Assembly (NCBI GenBank): GCA_937922945.1
Contig: CAKZUP010000013.1
Coordinates: 1 to 64,000 of the forward strand
Source: an uncultured Granulosicoccaceae bacterium
GTDB taxonomy: Bacteria; Pseudomonadota; Gammaproteobacteria; Granulosicoccales; Granulosicoccaceae
Direction of reading: 5' to 3'
DNA: 64,000 nt
Shown: piece after piece, positions 53,969 to 63,171 of the stretch
Layout of the letters: each line of letters begins with the position of its first letter
Position numbering within the stretch: the stretch's first letter is position 1
Notes under the pieces: generated by a model
The model's database searches: none
Told to the model about the DNA's origin: nothing
Seen by the model: only the letters and a program-made list of their open reading frames with translations
Program-made: the position numbers and the translations under genes

Positions 53969-54973
53969 CTAAGTAAAACGTAACACCTGCCCAAGCCCTT
54001 GTTGCTCAGCTTTCATCCAGATAGCATGACCCAGCGCAATATCGGTGGTACTTAAGCCACGATGCCAAAACAGATTCGTTTCGTCGTTGCTTTCTCTGCC
54101 GGGTTTTAAGCCAGCGACAATATCCCCCAGCTCTGCGTGAATATTTTCCTGTGTAACTTTGCCTTCATCGACGTGCCGCCGAAGTGAACCAAACGGTTTA
54201 CCGGGTGCACACTGGCCCCAGTCATCGACAACCACTTTTGTCATAATATCAGTGAGAGAAAACTCGACGGCACTCATGGTGCCGTAAGGCACAATAAGCG
54301 CACCCGGCTTTATCCACTCAGTGAGTAGGTGTGGATGGGGTTCGGGTAGCCTGGACGCCTCGACTAGAATATCTGCGTCCTTTAAACAATCATGCCAATT
54401 GGATGTGACAGTTATGTCTCTGTTCAAATCGTTGCTTAATTTTTCGGCAAACGCCTTTTGACTCTCCGGTCGCTTGGAATGCACGCGTATTTCAGATAAG
54501 TCGAAAAGATGGTTCAGTAATCGAACGTTCCAATAAGCGGTACCGCGCGCACCAATGTGACCAAGCACCTTACTATCAACTCTGGCCAGATACTTCGCAC
54601 CCAAGGCCGTCATGGCACCGGTTCGCATGTCGGTTATCGCGCTGGCATCGATAATCGCCTTGGGCGCTCCGGTTTTAGGACAGAACAAAGTAAGTACGGC
54701 CAGCTCGGAAGGCAAATCCTGTTTGTAGTTATCGACAAAATCACCAACGACTTTTACACCAGCCACACCCAAGGTATTAACCACACCCCGCAGCACATTG
54801 AAGTGACCTTTATCAGACGATTCAGGAACCAAATGAACCCGCGGCTCTATCACCGTATCGCCAGTGCCCTGTGCACGCAAGGCAGATTCAACCGCATTTA
54901 GAATCTCATCGTTGGTTAATGCCAGTGCGCGTATATCCACACCGTTGATATAGCAAAGGCTTAATTCTTTCAT
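53969..54973 (-). CDS. Ornithine cyclodeaminase / mu-crystallin family protein
   Basis: 334 residues of the OCD/mu-crystallin fold, NAD(P)-dependent enzymes including ornithine and lysine cyclodeaminases, ketimine reductases and alanine dehydrogenases. VAGVKVVGDF holds the usual substrate Lys, IDASAITDMRTGAMTALGAKYL is the family signature, and VLGHIGARGTAYWNVRLL the nucleotide loop (G-x-x-G-x-x-G altered to GARGTA). The start overlaps the stop of the HAL-like gene by four bases. Its pairing with a lyase homologue that lacks MIO suggests a joint pathway; the substrate is unknown. Confidence 0.82.
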   Translation of the reverse strand: MKELSLCYINGVDIRALALTNDEILNAVESALRAQGTGDTVIEPRVHLVPESSDKGHFNVLRGVVNTLGVAGVKVVGDFVDNYKQDLPSELAVLTLFCPKTGAPKAIIDASAITDMRTGAMTALGAKYLARVDSKVLGHIGARGTAYWNVRLLNHLFDLSEIRVHSKRPESQKAFAEKLSNDLNRDITVTSNWHDCLKDADILVEASRLPEPHPHLLTEWIKPGALIVPYGTMSAVEFSLTDIMTKVVVDDWGQCAPGKPFGSLRRHVDEGKVTQENIHAELGDIVAGLKPGRESNDETNLFWHRGLSTTDIALGHAIWMKAEQQGLGQVLRFT

Positions 54974-56472
54974 AGCACAAACGCACCCCCGTTGATTATA
55001 TTTTCCAGTTGTTCAAACTCCCCACCCAGCGCACGATCATCGGTCAACGGTGCTGAAACGGCGCGAACCTCTTGATATATTTTGCGTAATGCTGGCGCAA
55101 TGGATTCTGATAACTCGCGAAGGTCAATTGCTTGTGCTGCAACCACCGCTTCTATTGCGCAGAGTTGACGCAAACGATGCGCTATGGGAAACAAATTTTT
55201 AGCAGGAATTGCCGCATGCGTTACGACATCTTCAAGCCCGTCGGCTGATATGCCAGGATAAATAGGCGGCGCGGCAGACAAGTGCGCAATCTCTGCAAAC
55301 AATGCCTCGGCAGTTTTCATCACAGGGCCAAGACCTGCCCCTGCTGCACCCACAAAAGACAAACCGTTTGAAAGGCCCGAGAATCGTTCAACCAGCAATT
55401 TGTTTATACGCGATACCTGCAAAGCAGCCAGATGAACGAATGCCTGCGATGTCGCATTTAGCGTAACGCTGATATGTGGTGGTAAATAGCCTCCATTGGA
55501 TAACACTTCTTGCGAATCCACTATAACCGCAGGGTTATCAGAAGCCCCGTTTATCTCAGCTAACAATGCCTCTTTAGACACATTCAGCATCGCCCGTACC
55601 GAACCATGCACTTGAGCAATATTGCGAATACTCAATGGGTCCTGCAAACGACGTGCTTCTCCTGAATTAAACAATGCTGAGCCGTTTAGTCTTGCTCGCA
55701 GCCCACTTGCAGCATCCCATTGGCCAGGTTGAGGACGAAGCGCTAACACACGTTCATCCAGTGGAGAGAGGTTCGCACGAAAGCCTTCCATTGTAAGAGC
55801 CGCACAGGTTTGTGCTGTTTCAAATACATTATCCAATTCCACCCAACCAAGCGAGGCCAACCCGGCCGTGATCGTGGAGTGTGATACCAGTGCAAGTCCT
55901 TCACGAGGTTGTGGTTGATAAGGATCAATGCCTGCATCGCGCATTGCGTCACGGGCGTTAACCACACTGCCATCCGTTAAAGACATTCGGCCCTCCCCGA
56001 TCATAGCCAAACCAAGCGAGCCACCCCAGCAAAGGTCGGCAACACCAATCGTACCAGTCTCTGGAATAACAGGAATAAGATCGGCATTGATGCACGCAGT
56101 TAAATGAGTCGCAAGTTCAGGTCTAACACCTGCAGCACCGATAAGTAACGTGTTTATTCGGACCGCTACGCCCGCACGCACCCACTCGCGGTGTAATGGA
56201 TCACCGACGCCGTGTGCTCTGCCTCGAATAGTGTTTATTGAAAACGCATCGATAGACTCATCTGGCATTGCCTGAGTTACACGCGGCCCCAACCCAGTCG
56301 TGACACCGTAAACGGGCACACGATGCCTGATCGCGTCTTCAATGACTTTGCGGGCATCAGTCATGGTGGCCAGTGCTGTGGGTTCAATAAGAATACCCGC
56401 GCCTTTGGCTATGGAAAAAATAGCGTTGGGGGTGAGGGTTTTTCCGTTAAGGGTTATAACGTCTGGTTTCAT
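54970..56472 (-). CDS. HAL/PAL-fold protein lacking the MIO triad
   Basis: 500 residues of the histidine/phenylalanine ammonia-lyase fold. Shared features are VPVYGVTTGLGPRV (Y55, the catalytic Tyr loop), LQDPLSIRNIAQVHG and EINGASDNPAVI. Where HAL has GASGDLAPL, this protein has GVADLCWGG (143-151): the Ala-Ser-Gly that cyclises to MIO is absent and one residue is deleted. The NGT of HAL (EGLALLNGT) reads EGLALVSHS, the Tyr of QDPYS is Leu, and the His of RSHAxGVG is Arg. It therefore cannot work as a standard ammonia-lyase. It forms an operon with the OCD-family gene. Confidence 0.85.
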   Translation of the reverse strand: MKPDVITLNGKTLTPNAIFSIAKGAGILIEPTALATMTDARKVIEDAIRHRVPVYGVTTGLGPRVTQAMPDESIDAFSINTIRGRAHGVGDPLHREWVRAGVAVRINTLLIGAAGVRPELATHLTACINADLIPVIPETGTIGVADLCWGGSLGLAMIGEGRMSLTDGSVVNARDAMRDAGIDPYQPQPREGLALVSHSTITAGLASLGWVELDNVFETAQTCAALTMEGFRANLSPLDERVLALRPQPGQWDAASGLRARLNGSALFNSGEARRLQDPLSIRNIAQVHGSVRAMLNVSKEALLAEINGASDNPAVIVDSQEVLSNGGYLPPHISVTLNATSQAFVHLAALQVSRINKLLVERFSGLSNGLSFVGAAGAGLGPVMKTAEALFAEIAHLSAAPPIYPGISADGLEDVVTHAAIPAKNLFPIAHRLRQLCAIEAVVAAQAIDLRELSESIAPALRKIYQEVRAVSAPLTDDRALGGEFEQLENIINGGAFVL

Positions 56473-56623
56473 GTTCGATTAGTTAAAACTGATTCGTTGA
56501 ACAGATTCAGCACACATTAGCATTAATGTCATGGGATACAACAATCGTCAGTAAGACTTTTAATGCTTTGAGTGAATTTACCAGGGAGGGAGAGTACTGC
56601 GGAGGTTGAATCAACGCAACTCA

Positions 56624-56644
56624 GCGCACCGATTATCGGTGCGC
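56624..56644. promoter_or_regulatory. Perfect 21-bp palindrome upstream of the HAL-like/OCD operon
   Basis: GCGCACCGAT-T-ATCGGTGCGC, ten-base arms around one base, about 150 bases before the HAL-like start. It has no T-run, so an operator is more likely than a terminator. Confidence 0.5.
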
Positions 56645-56732
56645 CAAGTTACTGTTCTTGCCCAATTTTTTATATTGCTATTCTTTATCGCTATCCTTTA
56701 TTGCTAAAAAAAAGGGCACAATTTCTAACAGA

Positions 56733-58466
56733 TTACTGCGACCATTGCTTGATTAACTCATCATACGCGATGGTTTCGCCTTGCGGCTTCTCGTTGTCAA
56801 GTTTGGCCTTTGCGCCACCCTTACCCAACCATTCCGACGGGTCTTTAGGCTCATTTAAACGAGGGCCACAACCGCCGTACACTTGCGCACCTTCATCGGC
56901 GGCTTGCATACGAGACATAACCAAATCCATCTCTTCTGCCAAACGGTCCATAGCCTGCTGAGGCGTAAACGCACCAGAGTTTACATCACCGATTTGTTGC
57001 CACCAGATTTGCGCAAGTTTTGGGTAATCAGGCACGTTGATACCAGTTGGCGACCAACGAACTCGATCGGGTGAACGATAAAACTCAACCAACCCGCCCA
57101 ACTTGGGGGCACGCTCAGTAAAGGATTCATGCTGCACTGACGAGTCACGAATAAACGTCAAACCAACATGGCTCTTTTTAACATCAACCGTTTTAGACAC
57201 TGCAAATTGCGCATACAACCAGGCCGCCTTGGCACGATCGGTTGGTGTGGATTTCAGAATAGTCCACGAACCCACATCCTGATACCCAACCTTCTGACCT
57301 TCTTGCCAGTATGGTCCGTGTGGGGACGGCGCCATACGCCACAATGGATTGCCCTCGTCGTCAACGGTGTTGTTACCTTCAGATTTTGGCGCAACCATGG
57401 ATGCGGTAAACGCTGTGTACCAGAAAATCTGCTGCGCAACGTTACCTTGACTTAATGCGGGCAGCGACTGATAGAAGTCATAGCTGGCAGCCCCTGGAGG
57501 TGCGTAAGCTCTTAACCATTCATCCCACTTACGAATGGCGTAAACGGCCGCAGGACCATTGGCAGCACCACCACGAGAAACCGATGCGCCAGAAGGATTA
57601 CAGGAACCTTCCTCCATTCGGATACCCCATTCATCGATAGGAATGCCGTTTGGCTCACCCGGGCTACCGGCGCCTGCCATAGACAACCACGCATCGGTCA
57701 TTCGCCAACCCAGATCAGGGGCGCGCTTACCATAATCCATGTGTCCATAGATATCGACACCGTCGACCTGTTTTACATCGTTTGAGAAAAACTCTGCAAT
57801 GTCTTCATAGGCAGACCAGTTAACCGGCACACCCAGATCGTAACCGTACTTTTCTTTAAACGCCGATTTGAGATCTTCGCGATCAAACCAGTCTTTTCTG
57901 AACCAGTACAGATTAGCGAACTGCTGATCGGGCAATTGGTATAAGTCACCATCGGGTCCGGTGGTGAATTGCGTACCCATAAAATCATCCAGATCGAGCG
58001 TTGGCAGGGTAACGTCTTTACCTTCACCCGCCATGAAATCCGTCAGATTAACCGCAAGCTGCAAACGAGAATGTGTTCCGATTAAATCAGAATCGTTTAC
58101 ATACGCATCGTATAAGTTACGACCGGTTTGCATCTGCGTTTGTACCGCTTGAACCACCTCACCTTCACCCAGTATCTGGTGATTAACCTTAATACCGGTG
58201 ATTTCCTCAAACGCTTTAGTCAGCACCGTTGATTCATAAGTATGAGTTGGAATGCCCTCAGAGAGGACATTGATTTCAAGACCTTTAAACGGTTCAGCTG
58301 CATTGATAAACCATTCCATTTCAGCCTTTTGTTCATCCATACTGATGGATGATGGTTGAAATTCGTCAGTGATCCATTTCTCGGCTGCGGCCATATCCGC
58401 TGCGGCATAACCTGACGCAACGGTAAAAGCAGCAGCAACGAAAGATGCTACGAATTGTCGTTTCAT
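56733..58466 (-). CDS. glpV: Glycerol ABC transporter substrate-binding protein
   Basis: 577 residues with GGGAGG ahead of ATG. The signal peptide ends GYAAADMA. The protein is a large periplasmic sugar-binding type (LEINVLSEGIPTHTYESTVL, QILGEGEVVQAVQTQMQTGR, YQLPDQQFANLYWFRKDWF). Size, sequence and operon order match GlpV of the rhizobial glycerol transporter GlpSTPQUV. It ends the operon, separated from glpU by about 220 bases of AT-rich sequence with its own repeats, so it may be expressed more strongly than the membrane parts. Confidence 0.88.
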   Translation of the reverse strand: MKRQFVASFVAAAFTVASGYAAADMAAAEKWITDEFQPSSISMDEQKAEMEWFINAAEPFKGLEINVLSEGIPTHTYESTVLTKAFEEITGIKVNHQILGEGEVVQAVQTQMQTGRNLYDAYVNDSDLIGTHSRLQLAVNLTDFMAGEGKDVTLPTLDLDDFMGTQFTTGPDGDLYQLPDQQFANLYWFRKDWFDREDLKSAFKEKYGYDLGVPVNWSAYEDIAEFFSNDVKQVDGVDIYGHMDYGKRAPDLGWRMTDAWLSMAGAGSPGEPNGIPIDEWGIRMEEGSCNPSGASVSRGGAANGPAAVYAIRKWDEWLRAYAPPGAASYDFYQSLPALSQGNVAQQIFWYTAFTASMVAPKSEGNNTVDDEGNPLWRMAPSPHGPYWQEGQKVGYQDVGSWTILKSTPTDRAKAAWLYAQFAVSKTVDVKKSHVGLTFIRDSSVQHESFTERAPKLGGLVEFYRSPDRVRWSPTGINVPDYPKLAQIWWQQIGDVNSGAFTPQQAMDRLAEEMDLVMSRMQAADEGAQVYGGCGPRLNEPKDPSEWLGKGGAKAKLDNEKPQGETIAYDELIKQWSQ

Positions 58467-58522
58467 TGTTACCCTCCCACAAAGTAATAACTTAACTAAT
58501 TAATAAAATATTGCTCATAATG

Positions 58523-58548
58523 AAATATTGCCAATAAATATTGCCAAT
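58523..58548. repeat. 13-bp perfect tandem repeat upstream of glpV
   Basis: AAATATTGCCAAT occurs twice back to back (58523-58535, 58536-58548) in the AT-rich glpU-glpV gap. A CAATATTG follows at 58557-58564. The AATATTG core also occurs in the palindrome before glpS. Confidence 0.85.
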
Positions 58549-58684
58549 AAAAGCCGCAATATTGAAAAGCGCTACGATGAGCAAAGCGTTGCTTGGATAT
58601 GCTTACACCAAATAACAGGATCTTCGGCCAAGCACCGAAGTGTTATATAAAGCGATCAGACCCCAGTATGACTGTCTAATCTCA

Positions 58685-58969
58685 CTACACCCACCAAAAA
58701 ACAGCAAGTGCATAAAAAACGGCAACCACTGAACCCCACCATAGCGGTAAACTCGTAAGCCCCAGCCACGCGACGTGAATATAGGCACTGCCCAGCAGCG
58801 ATATAAACAGACGATCGCCTCGCGTTGTATCAAGACCAAGAATACCGTTGCGCGGACCGCCGCCAGGCCTTGCCAGTTCCCATACAAACATGGTGATCAA
58901 ACAGATCGCTATAAAGATAAAGAACGCACCGGTGTGCCAGGTCCAGGCCATCCAGGACAACGGTTTCAT
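58685..58969 (-). CDS. glpU: GlpU small membrane protein (DUF2160)
   Basis: 94 residues, DUF2160. Three hydrophobic segments: AFFIFIAICLITMFVWELA, LFISLLGSAYIHVAWLGL and VVAVFYALAVFWW, with RPGGGPRNGILGLDTTRGDR between, the family signature. It is a membrane component of the glycerol ABC transporter of unknown function. It sits in its normal place between glpQ and glpV. Confidence 0.9.
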   Translation of the reverse strand: MKPLSWMAWTWHTGAFFIFIAICLITMFVWELARPGGGPRNGILGLDTTRGDRLFISLLGSAYIHVAWLGLTSLPLWWGSVVAVFYALAVFWWV

Positions 58970-59071
58970 TGTGCATCCTCTGTCATATCACTCACCCTAT
59001 TCAATTGAGCCCTACACATCCGCAAACGGTTTAATCGCACTTTGAGCACTGTGGTTGTCACACACCATGTA

Positions 59072-59872
59072 TTAAACCCGCCCTAGAGCAAAGCCTTTGG
59101 CAATGTATTTCCGGACAAACCAAATAACGATAGCGCCCGGTACAATCGTTAATGCACCCGCTGCCGCAAGCAATCCAAGCTCATAACCCGAGGTTGACGC
59201 AGTTCTTGTCATTACTGCCACAATGGGCTTCGCCGATACCGATGTCAGGTTCTTCGCCAACAACATTTCTACCCAACTAAACATAAAGCAGAAAAATGCG
59301 GTAACACCGATTCCTGCTGCAATGAGCGGCATAAATATCTTGACGAAAAAGTGTGGAAAAGAGTACCCATCGATATACGCGGTTTCATCAACTTCTCGAG
59401 GCACACCAGACATAAACCCTTCTAAAATCCAGACAGCAAGCGGCACGTTAAACAAGCAATGCGCTAGCGCCACCGCCAGTGGCGTATCAAACAAGCTCAT
59501 CGCTGAGTACAGTTCGACGAAGGGCAACACGAATACCGCCGGTGGAGCCATCCGGTTGGACAGCAACCAGAAGAACAGATGCTTATCACCCATGAATCGA
59601 TAACGAGAAAACGCATACGCCGCCGGCAGCGCGAACGATACCGATATCACGGTGTTCATCAACACATAAGTAATAGAGTTAATATAACCGTTGTACCAGG
59701 TGGGATCGGTAAAGATGGTTTTGTAGCTTTCCAGCGTAAAGCTTTGTGGATACCAACTAAACCCACCCAGAATTTCGTTGGTGGTTTTAAAACTCATGTT
59801 TAGCAGCCAGTAGATAGGCAACATGAGAAATAGAATATACACAAAAACAACGATTATTTTAGTGCCCTTCAT
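59072..59872 (-). CDS. glpQ: Glycerol ABC transporter permease
   Basis: 266 residues, six helices, MalG-type permease. EVDETAYIDGYSFPHFFVKIFMPL is the EAA loop. The start overlaps the glpP stop by four bases. Together with GlpP it forms the membrane channel. Confidence 0.88.
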   Translation of the reverse strand: MKGTKIIVVFVYILFLMLPIYWLLNMSFKTTNEILGGFSWYPQSFTLESYKTIFTDPTWYNGYINSITYVLMNTVISVSFALPAAYAFSRYRFMGDKHLFFWLLSNRMAPPAVFVLPFVELYSAMSLFDTPLAVALAHCLFNVPLAVWILEGFMSGVPREVDETAYIDGYSFPHFFVKIFMPLIAAGIGVTAFFCFMFSWVEMLLAKNLTSVSAKPIVAVMTRTASTSGYELGLLAAAGALTIVPGAIVIWFVRKYIAKGFALGRV

Positions 59873-60738
59873 GACTCATCTTCTCCGCGCATCATCAGCG
59901 TGTAGAAAACCCAACAAACCAGTAAGGTCATTAAAAAGTACAAAATACTCATGGCTGCAGCAATACCCAAATTGAATTCGCCAATGGCTGCTTTTACCAA
60001 GTCAATTGAAAGGAATGTGGTGGAGTTACCTGGACCACCGCCTGTCAGCACAAAAGGCTCGGTGTATATCATGAATGAATCCATAAACCGAAGCAGCAAC
60101 GCGATAATGAGAACGCGCTTCATTTTGGGCAGCTGAATATACCTGAATACTGCGAAGCGCCCTGCACCATCAATTTTGGCTGCTTGATAATACGCATCCG
60201 GTATCGATGATAAGCCTGCATACGCCAGCAATACAACCAACGATGTCCAGTGCCACACGTCCATCAGCACAACCGTAAACCACGCCGCAACCGGTTGTTG
60301 GGTGTAGTTATAATCGAACCCAAGCCAGTTCAAACCAAACCCGAGCAATCCGATATCGGGTAAAGCAAAAATATTCCACATGGCGCCAACCACATTCCAA
60401 GGAATTAATAGTGGCAATGCCATTAATACAAGACACACCGACACCCACGGACCGGTTCTCGGCATGGCCAGCGCAACCATCACACCCAGCGGTATTTCTA
60501 TTGCAAGAATAATTGCCGTGAACAGAAACTGACGACCGAGTGCGCCATGAAAACGGGGAGATGACAGCACTTCCTGATACCACTTTGTACCTTCAAAGAA
60601 AAACACACCTGGGCTGAAGGTGTCTTGCACTGAATAGTTAACCACCGTCATCAGCGGAATGATGGCGTTCATTGCCACTACCAGCAACACTGGCAGAACC
60701 AGAAACCATGCCCGCTGATTGACCGTCTTTGCAACCAT
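59869..60738 (-). CDS. glpP: Glycerol ABC transporter permease
   Basis: 289 residues, six helices, MalF-type permease. The EAA loop reads YYQAAKIDGAGRFAVFRYIQLP, and FTGGGPGNSTTFLS-like sequence (LTGGGPGNSTTFLSI) follows. Its first base overlaps the glpT stop. Confidence 0.88.
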   Translation of the reverse strand: MVAKTVNQRAWFLVLPVLLVVAMNAIIPLMTVVNYSVQDTFSPGVFFFEGTKWYQEVLSSPRFHGALGRQFLFTAIILAIEIPLGVMVALAMPRTGPWVSVCLVLMALPLLIPWNVVGAMWNIFALPDIGLLGFGLNWLGFDYNYTQQPVAAWFTVVLMDVWHWTSLVVLLAYAGLSSIPDAYYQAAKIDGAGRFAVFRYIQLPKMKRVLIIALLLRFMDSFMIYTEPFVLTGGGPGNSTTFLSIDLVKAAIGEFNLGIAAAMSILYFLMTLLVCWVFYTLMMRGEDES

Positions 60739-61841
60739 CAGGCAACACCACCGGCACTAACAGGCACGCCTTCTATCCGATGATCGTTTGCATACACACT
60801 GCTGCGTTCAGGATCGCAAACAATGCCGATGTTATAACTCGGCACTGGCTCCCCTTCTGCGAGCAGAACGTTTAATACTTGCTTGCCCAGATGCACTTTG
60901 GCAATTCGGTGACGCCCCACATCGTCCACGCGTTCAACGGATACTGGAACCCCGTACTCTGTCGACTTGGCAAAGCGAACAAACTCCGGACGCACACCTA
61001 GTTCGAGCTTGGCACCAGCAGGCGGCTCGTAATAAAACCGCAAGGGAATACGATGATTGTCCACGATTGCCGCATTGCCTTCTATTTTACAAGGCAACAC
61101 GTTCATTCCCGGCGAGCCGATAAAGTAACCCACAAACGTATGACTGGGCCTTTCAAACAACTCTTCGGGGGTACCGATTTGAACCACTTCTCCCTCGTAC
61201 ATAACAACCACTTTGTCGGCAAACGTCAGTGCTTCAGTTTGATCGTGCGTGACATAAATCATGGTGTGTTTAAAACGCTGATGCAGCTCTTTGAGTTTGG
61301 TACGTAGCTGCCATTTCATCTGAGGGTCGATAACGGTGAGTGGTTCATCGAACAATATGGCGTTCACATCGTAACGAACCAAACCACGACCCAGAGAGAT
61401 CTTTTGTTTTTCATCAGCCGTGAGTCCTTGCGCACGACGATTCGCTTTGTCACTCAACTCAAGCGTTGCAAGCATATCCTGCACGCGCTTGTTCACTTCA
61501 TTTCGTTCTACACCACGATTCAATAGTGGAAAAGCAAGGTTGTCTGCTACCGTCATGGTGTCGTAGATAACTGGAAACTGAAATACCTGTGCGATGTTAC
61601 GTTGCTCAGGCGATCGATTAGTGACATCGGTATCATCAAATTGAATGCGACCCTGAGATGGTGCCAATAGCCCGGATATAATGTTCAGCAAGGTGGTCTT
61701 GCCGCAGCCTGATGGCCCAAGTAACGCATAGGCACCACCGTCATCCCAACTGTAGTCCATGCTTTTCAGTGCATAGTCTGCAGGTTCTGCCGGGTTCGGG
61801 TAGTACGAGTGAGCCAACTTATCGAGAGTTATCTTAGCCAA
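60738..61841 (-). CDS. glpT: Glycerol ABC transporter ATPase
   Basis: 367 residues. Walker A LLGPSGCGKTTLLN; the signature is degenerate (LTADEKQKISLGRGL where LSGGQ is usual), Walker B AILFDEPLTVID, and switch His YVTHDQTEAL. A TOBE-like C-terminal domain begins near 240. The degenerate signature in one of two ATPases is typical of the GlpS/GlpT pair, which work as a heterodimer. Confidence 0.88.
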   Translation of the reverse strand: MAKITLDKLAHSYYPNPAEPADYALKSMDYSWDDGGAYALLGPSGCGKTTLLNIISGLLAPSQGRIQFDDTDVTNRSPEQRNIAQVFQFPVIYDTMTVADNLAFPLLNRGVERNEVNKRVQDMLATLELSDKANRRAQGLTADEKQKISLGRGLVRYDVNAILFDEPLTVIDPQMKWQLRTKLKELHQRFKHTMIYVTHDQTEALTFADKVVVMYEGEVVQIGTPEELFERPSHTFVGYFIGSPGMNVLPCKIEGNAAIVDNHRIPLRFYYEPPAGAKLELGVRPEFVRFAKSTEYGVPVSVERVDDVGRHRIAKVHLGKQVLNVLLAEGEPVPSYNIGIVCDPERSSVYANDHRIEGVPVSAGGVA

Positions 61842-61927
61842 TACGCTACACCCCTTACCGTACTAAGCCGATTACTGGCAACTGGATATTGTTGGTTCTG
61901 TTCCATTGAGTAAGTAGTTGTGTTGTA

Positions 61928-61952
61928 CTTAGCTGAGTAATACTCAGCTAAG
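61928..61952. other. Perfect 25-bp palindrome between glpS and glpT
   Basis: CTTAGCTGAGTA-A-TACTCAGCTAAG, twelve-base arms around one A, in the 132-base gap between the two ATPase genes. It could form an RNA hairpin within the operon message (stability or attenuation) or be an operator. Confidence 0.6.
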
Positions 61953-61973
61953 CTGAAATTGCCTGCGCTGTAC

Positions 61974-63083
61974 TCACCCATGATGTGCTTGTACGGGTTG
62001 TTCAGGTTGGTATTGAGTTGGCGCATGCACCAGCGACTCATTGCTATTGAATAAATACACACTTCTGGGGTCTATATAAAGCGTAATCGTTTCGCCTGGA
62101 TTAACGCGATGAACGCCGTGCGTAAGCACCACCCATCGGTTACCACCGGCATCAACATGAACGAACGTTTCCGAGCCGGTAATTTCACTGGTGCCAACCA
62201 CTGCCTGCAACGTAACGCTGTGTTTTTCAGAAGGTGCAAGCGATACATGATGTGCCCGCACTGCAGCTGTGTAGGCACCATCGCTTAAGGCTCCAAAATC
62301 AGCCGCAGTAACCGGCAATGAAAAAAGCGGACTTGAAAACGAATCACCCGACTTTTGCAGCGCAATCGTATTGAACGGTGGGTCTGAAAACGTTTGTGCA
62401 GTCGACAGTGTTTGCGGTCGGTTATACACATCGATGGTGCTGCCGAATTGCGTTAGCCGACCCTCGCTTAATGTCGCTGTTTGTCCACCAAGCAACAACG
62501 CCTCATGCGGTTCAGTTGTCGCATAAACAAATACAGCGCCGGTTTCGGCAAATATCCGAGGCAACTCAATCCGCAATTCTTCGCGCAGCTTATAGTCAAG
62601 GTTGGCAAGCGGTTCATCGAGTAGAACCAATTCGGCTTGCTTTACCAGCGCACGTGCAATGGCCGTACGCTGCTGCTGCCCACCCGATAATTGTAAAGGC
62701 GTTCTGTCAAGAAATTCGGTTAGGCGCAACAGCTCAGCGGCCTCTCGCACACGGGTGTCGAGTGTTTTCTTATCAACACCTGCCAGACGCATTGGCGATG
62801 CGATGTTTTCGTAGACGGTAAAGCCGGGGTAATTAATGAATTGCTGGTACACCATAGCAACGTTGCGGGAACGCACCGGTTTGCCGAGCACGCTTACGTT
62901 ATCTATCAGAACATCACCACTTGTGGGTCGATCGAGCCCTGCCATCAAGCGCATCAGTGATGTCTTACCCGCCAAGGTAGGCCCTAACAGCACGTTAAGG
63001 GATCCGCGTTCGAACTGAACAGACACATCGTTGATGTGCAAATCCTTACCGACTACTTTGCTGACATTTTTCAGTTCAAGCAT
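61974..63083 (-). CDS. glpS: Glycerol ABC transporter ATPase
   Basis: 369 residues. Walker A GPTLAGKTSLMRL, signature LSGGQQQRTAIARAL, Walker B LVLLDEPLANLDYKL, and a switch region that reads VYATTEPHEALLL in place of the usual THD, so the His is missing. This complements GlpT, whose signature is degenerate but His is intact: a heterodimer with one full set of site halves. First gene of the operon; a TTGACA promoter and a palindrome lie upstream. Confidence 0.88.
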   Translation of the reverse strand: MLELKNVSKVVGKDLHINDVSVQFERGSLNVLLGPTLAGKTSLMRLMAGLDRPTSGDVLIDNVSVLGKPVRSRNVAMVYQQFINYPGFTVYENIASPMRLAGVDKKTLDTRVREAAELLRLTEFLDRTPLQLSGGQQQRTAIARALVKQAELVLLDEPLANLDYKLREELRIELPRIFAETGAVFVYATTEPHEALLLGGQTATLSEGRLTQFGSTIDVYNRPQTLSTAQTFSDPPFNTIALQKSGDSFSSPLFSLPVTAADFGALSDGAYTAAVRAHHVSLAPSEKHSVTLQAVVGTSEITGSETFVHVDAGGNRWVVLTHGVHRVNPGETITLYIDPRSVYLFNSNESLVHAPTQYQPEQPVQAHHG

Positions 63084-63150
63084 TGGCGTTTAGCGCAACG
63101 ACAGTCGAGTGAAGATTTGATGTACCCATCCTTACATTTACCAGAATGTG

Positions 63151-63160
63151 ACAATATTGT
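63151..63160. promoter_or_regulatory. Palindromic operator candidate of the glp operon
   Basis: ACAATATTGT is a perfect 10-base palindrome about 70 bases before glpS and just downstream of the promoter at 63172-63200, where a repressor would block transcription. The same CAATATTG core recurs at 58557-58564 before glpV. Confidence 0.5.
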
Positions 63161-63171
63161 GCATACGTCTC

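Noticed and set aside
61829-62062. 77-codon minus-strand ORF between glpS and glpT
   Set aside because: It overlaps both ATPase genes and spans the palindrome; low-complexity Tyr/Asn composition without family features.
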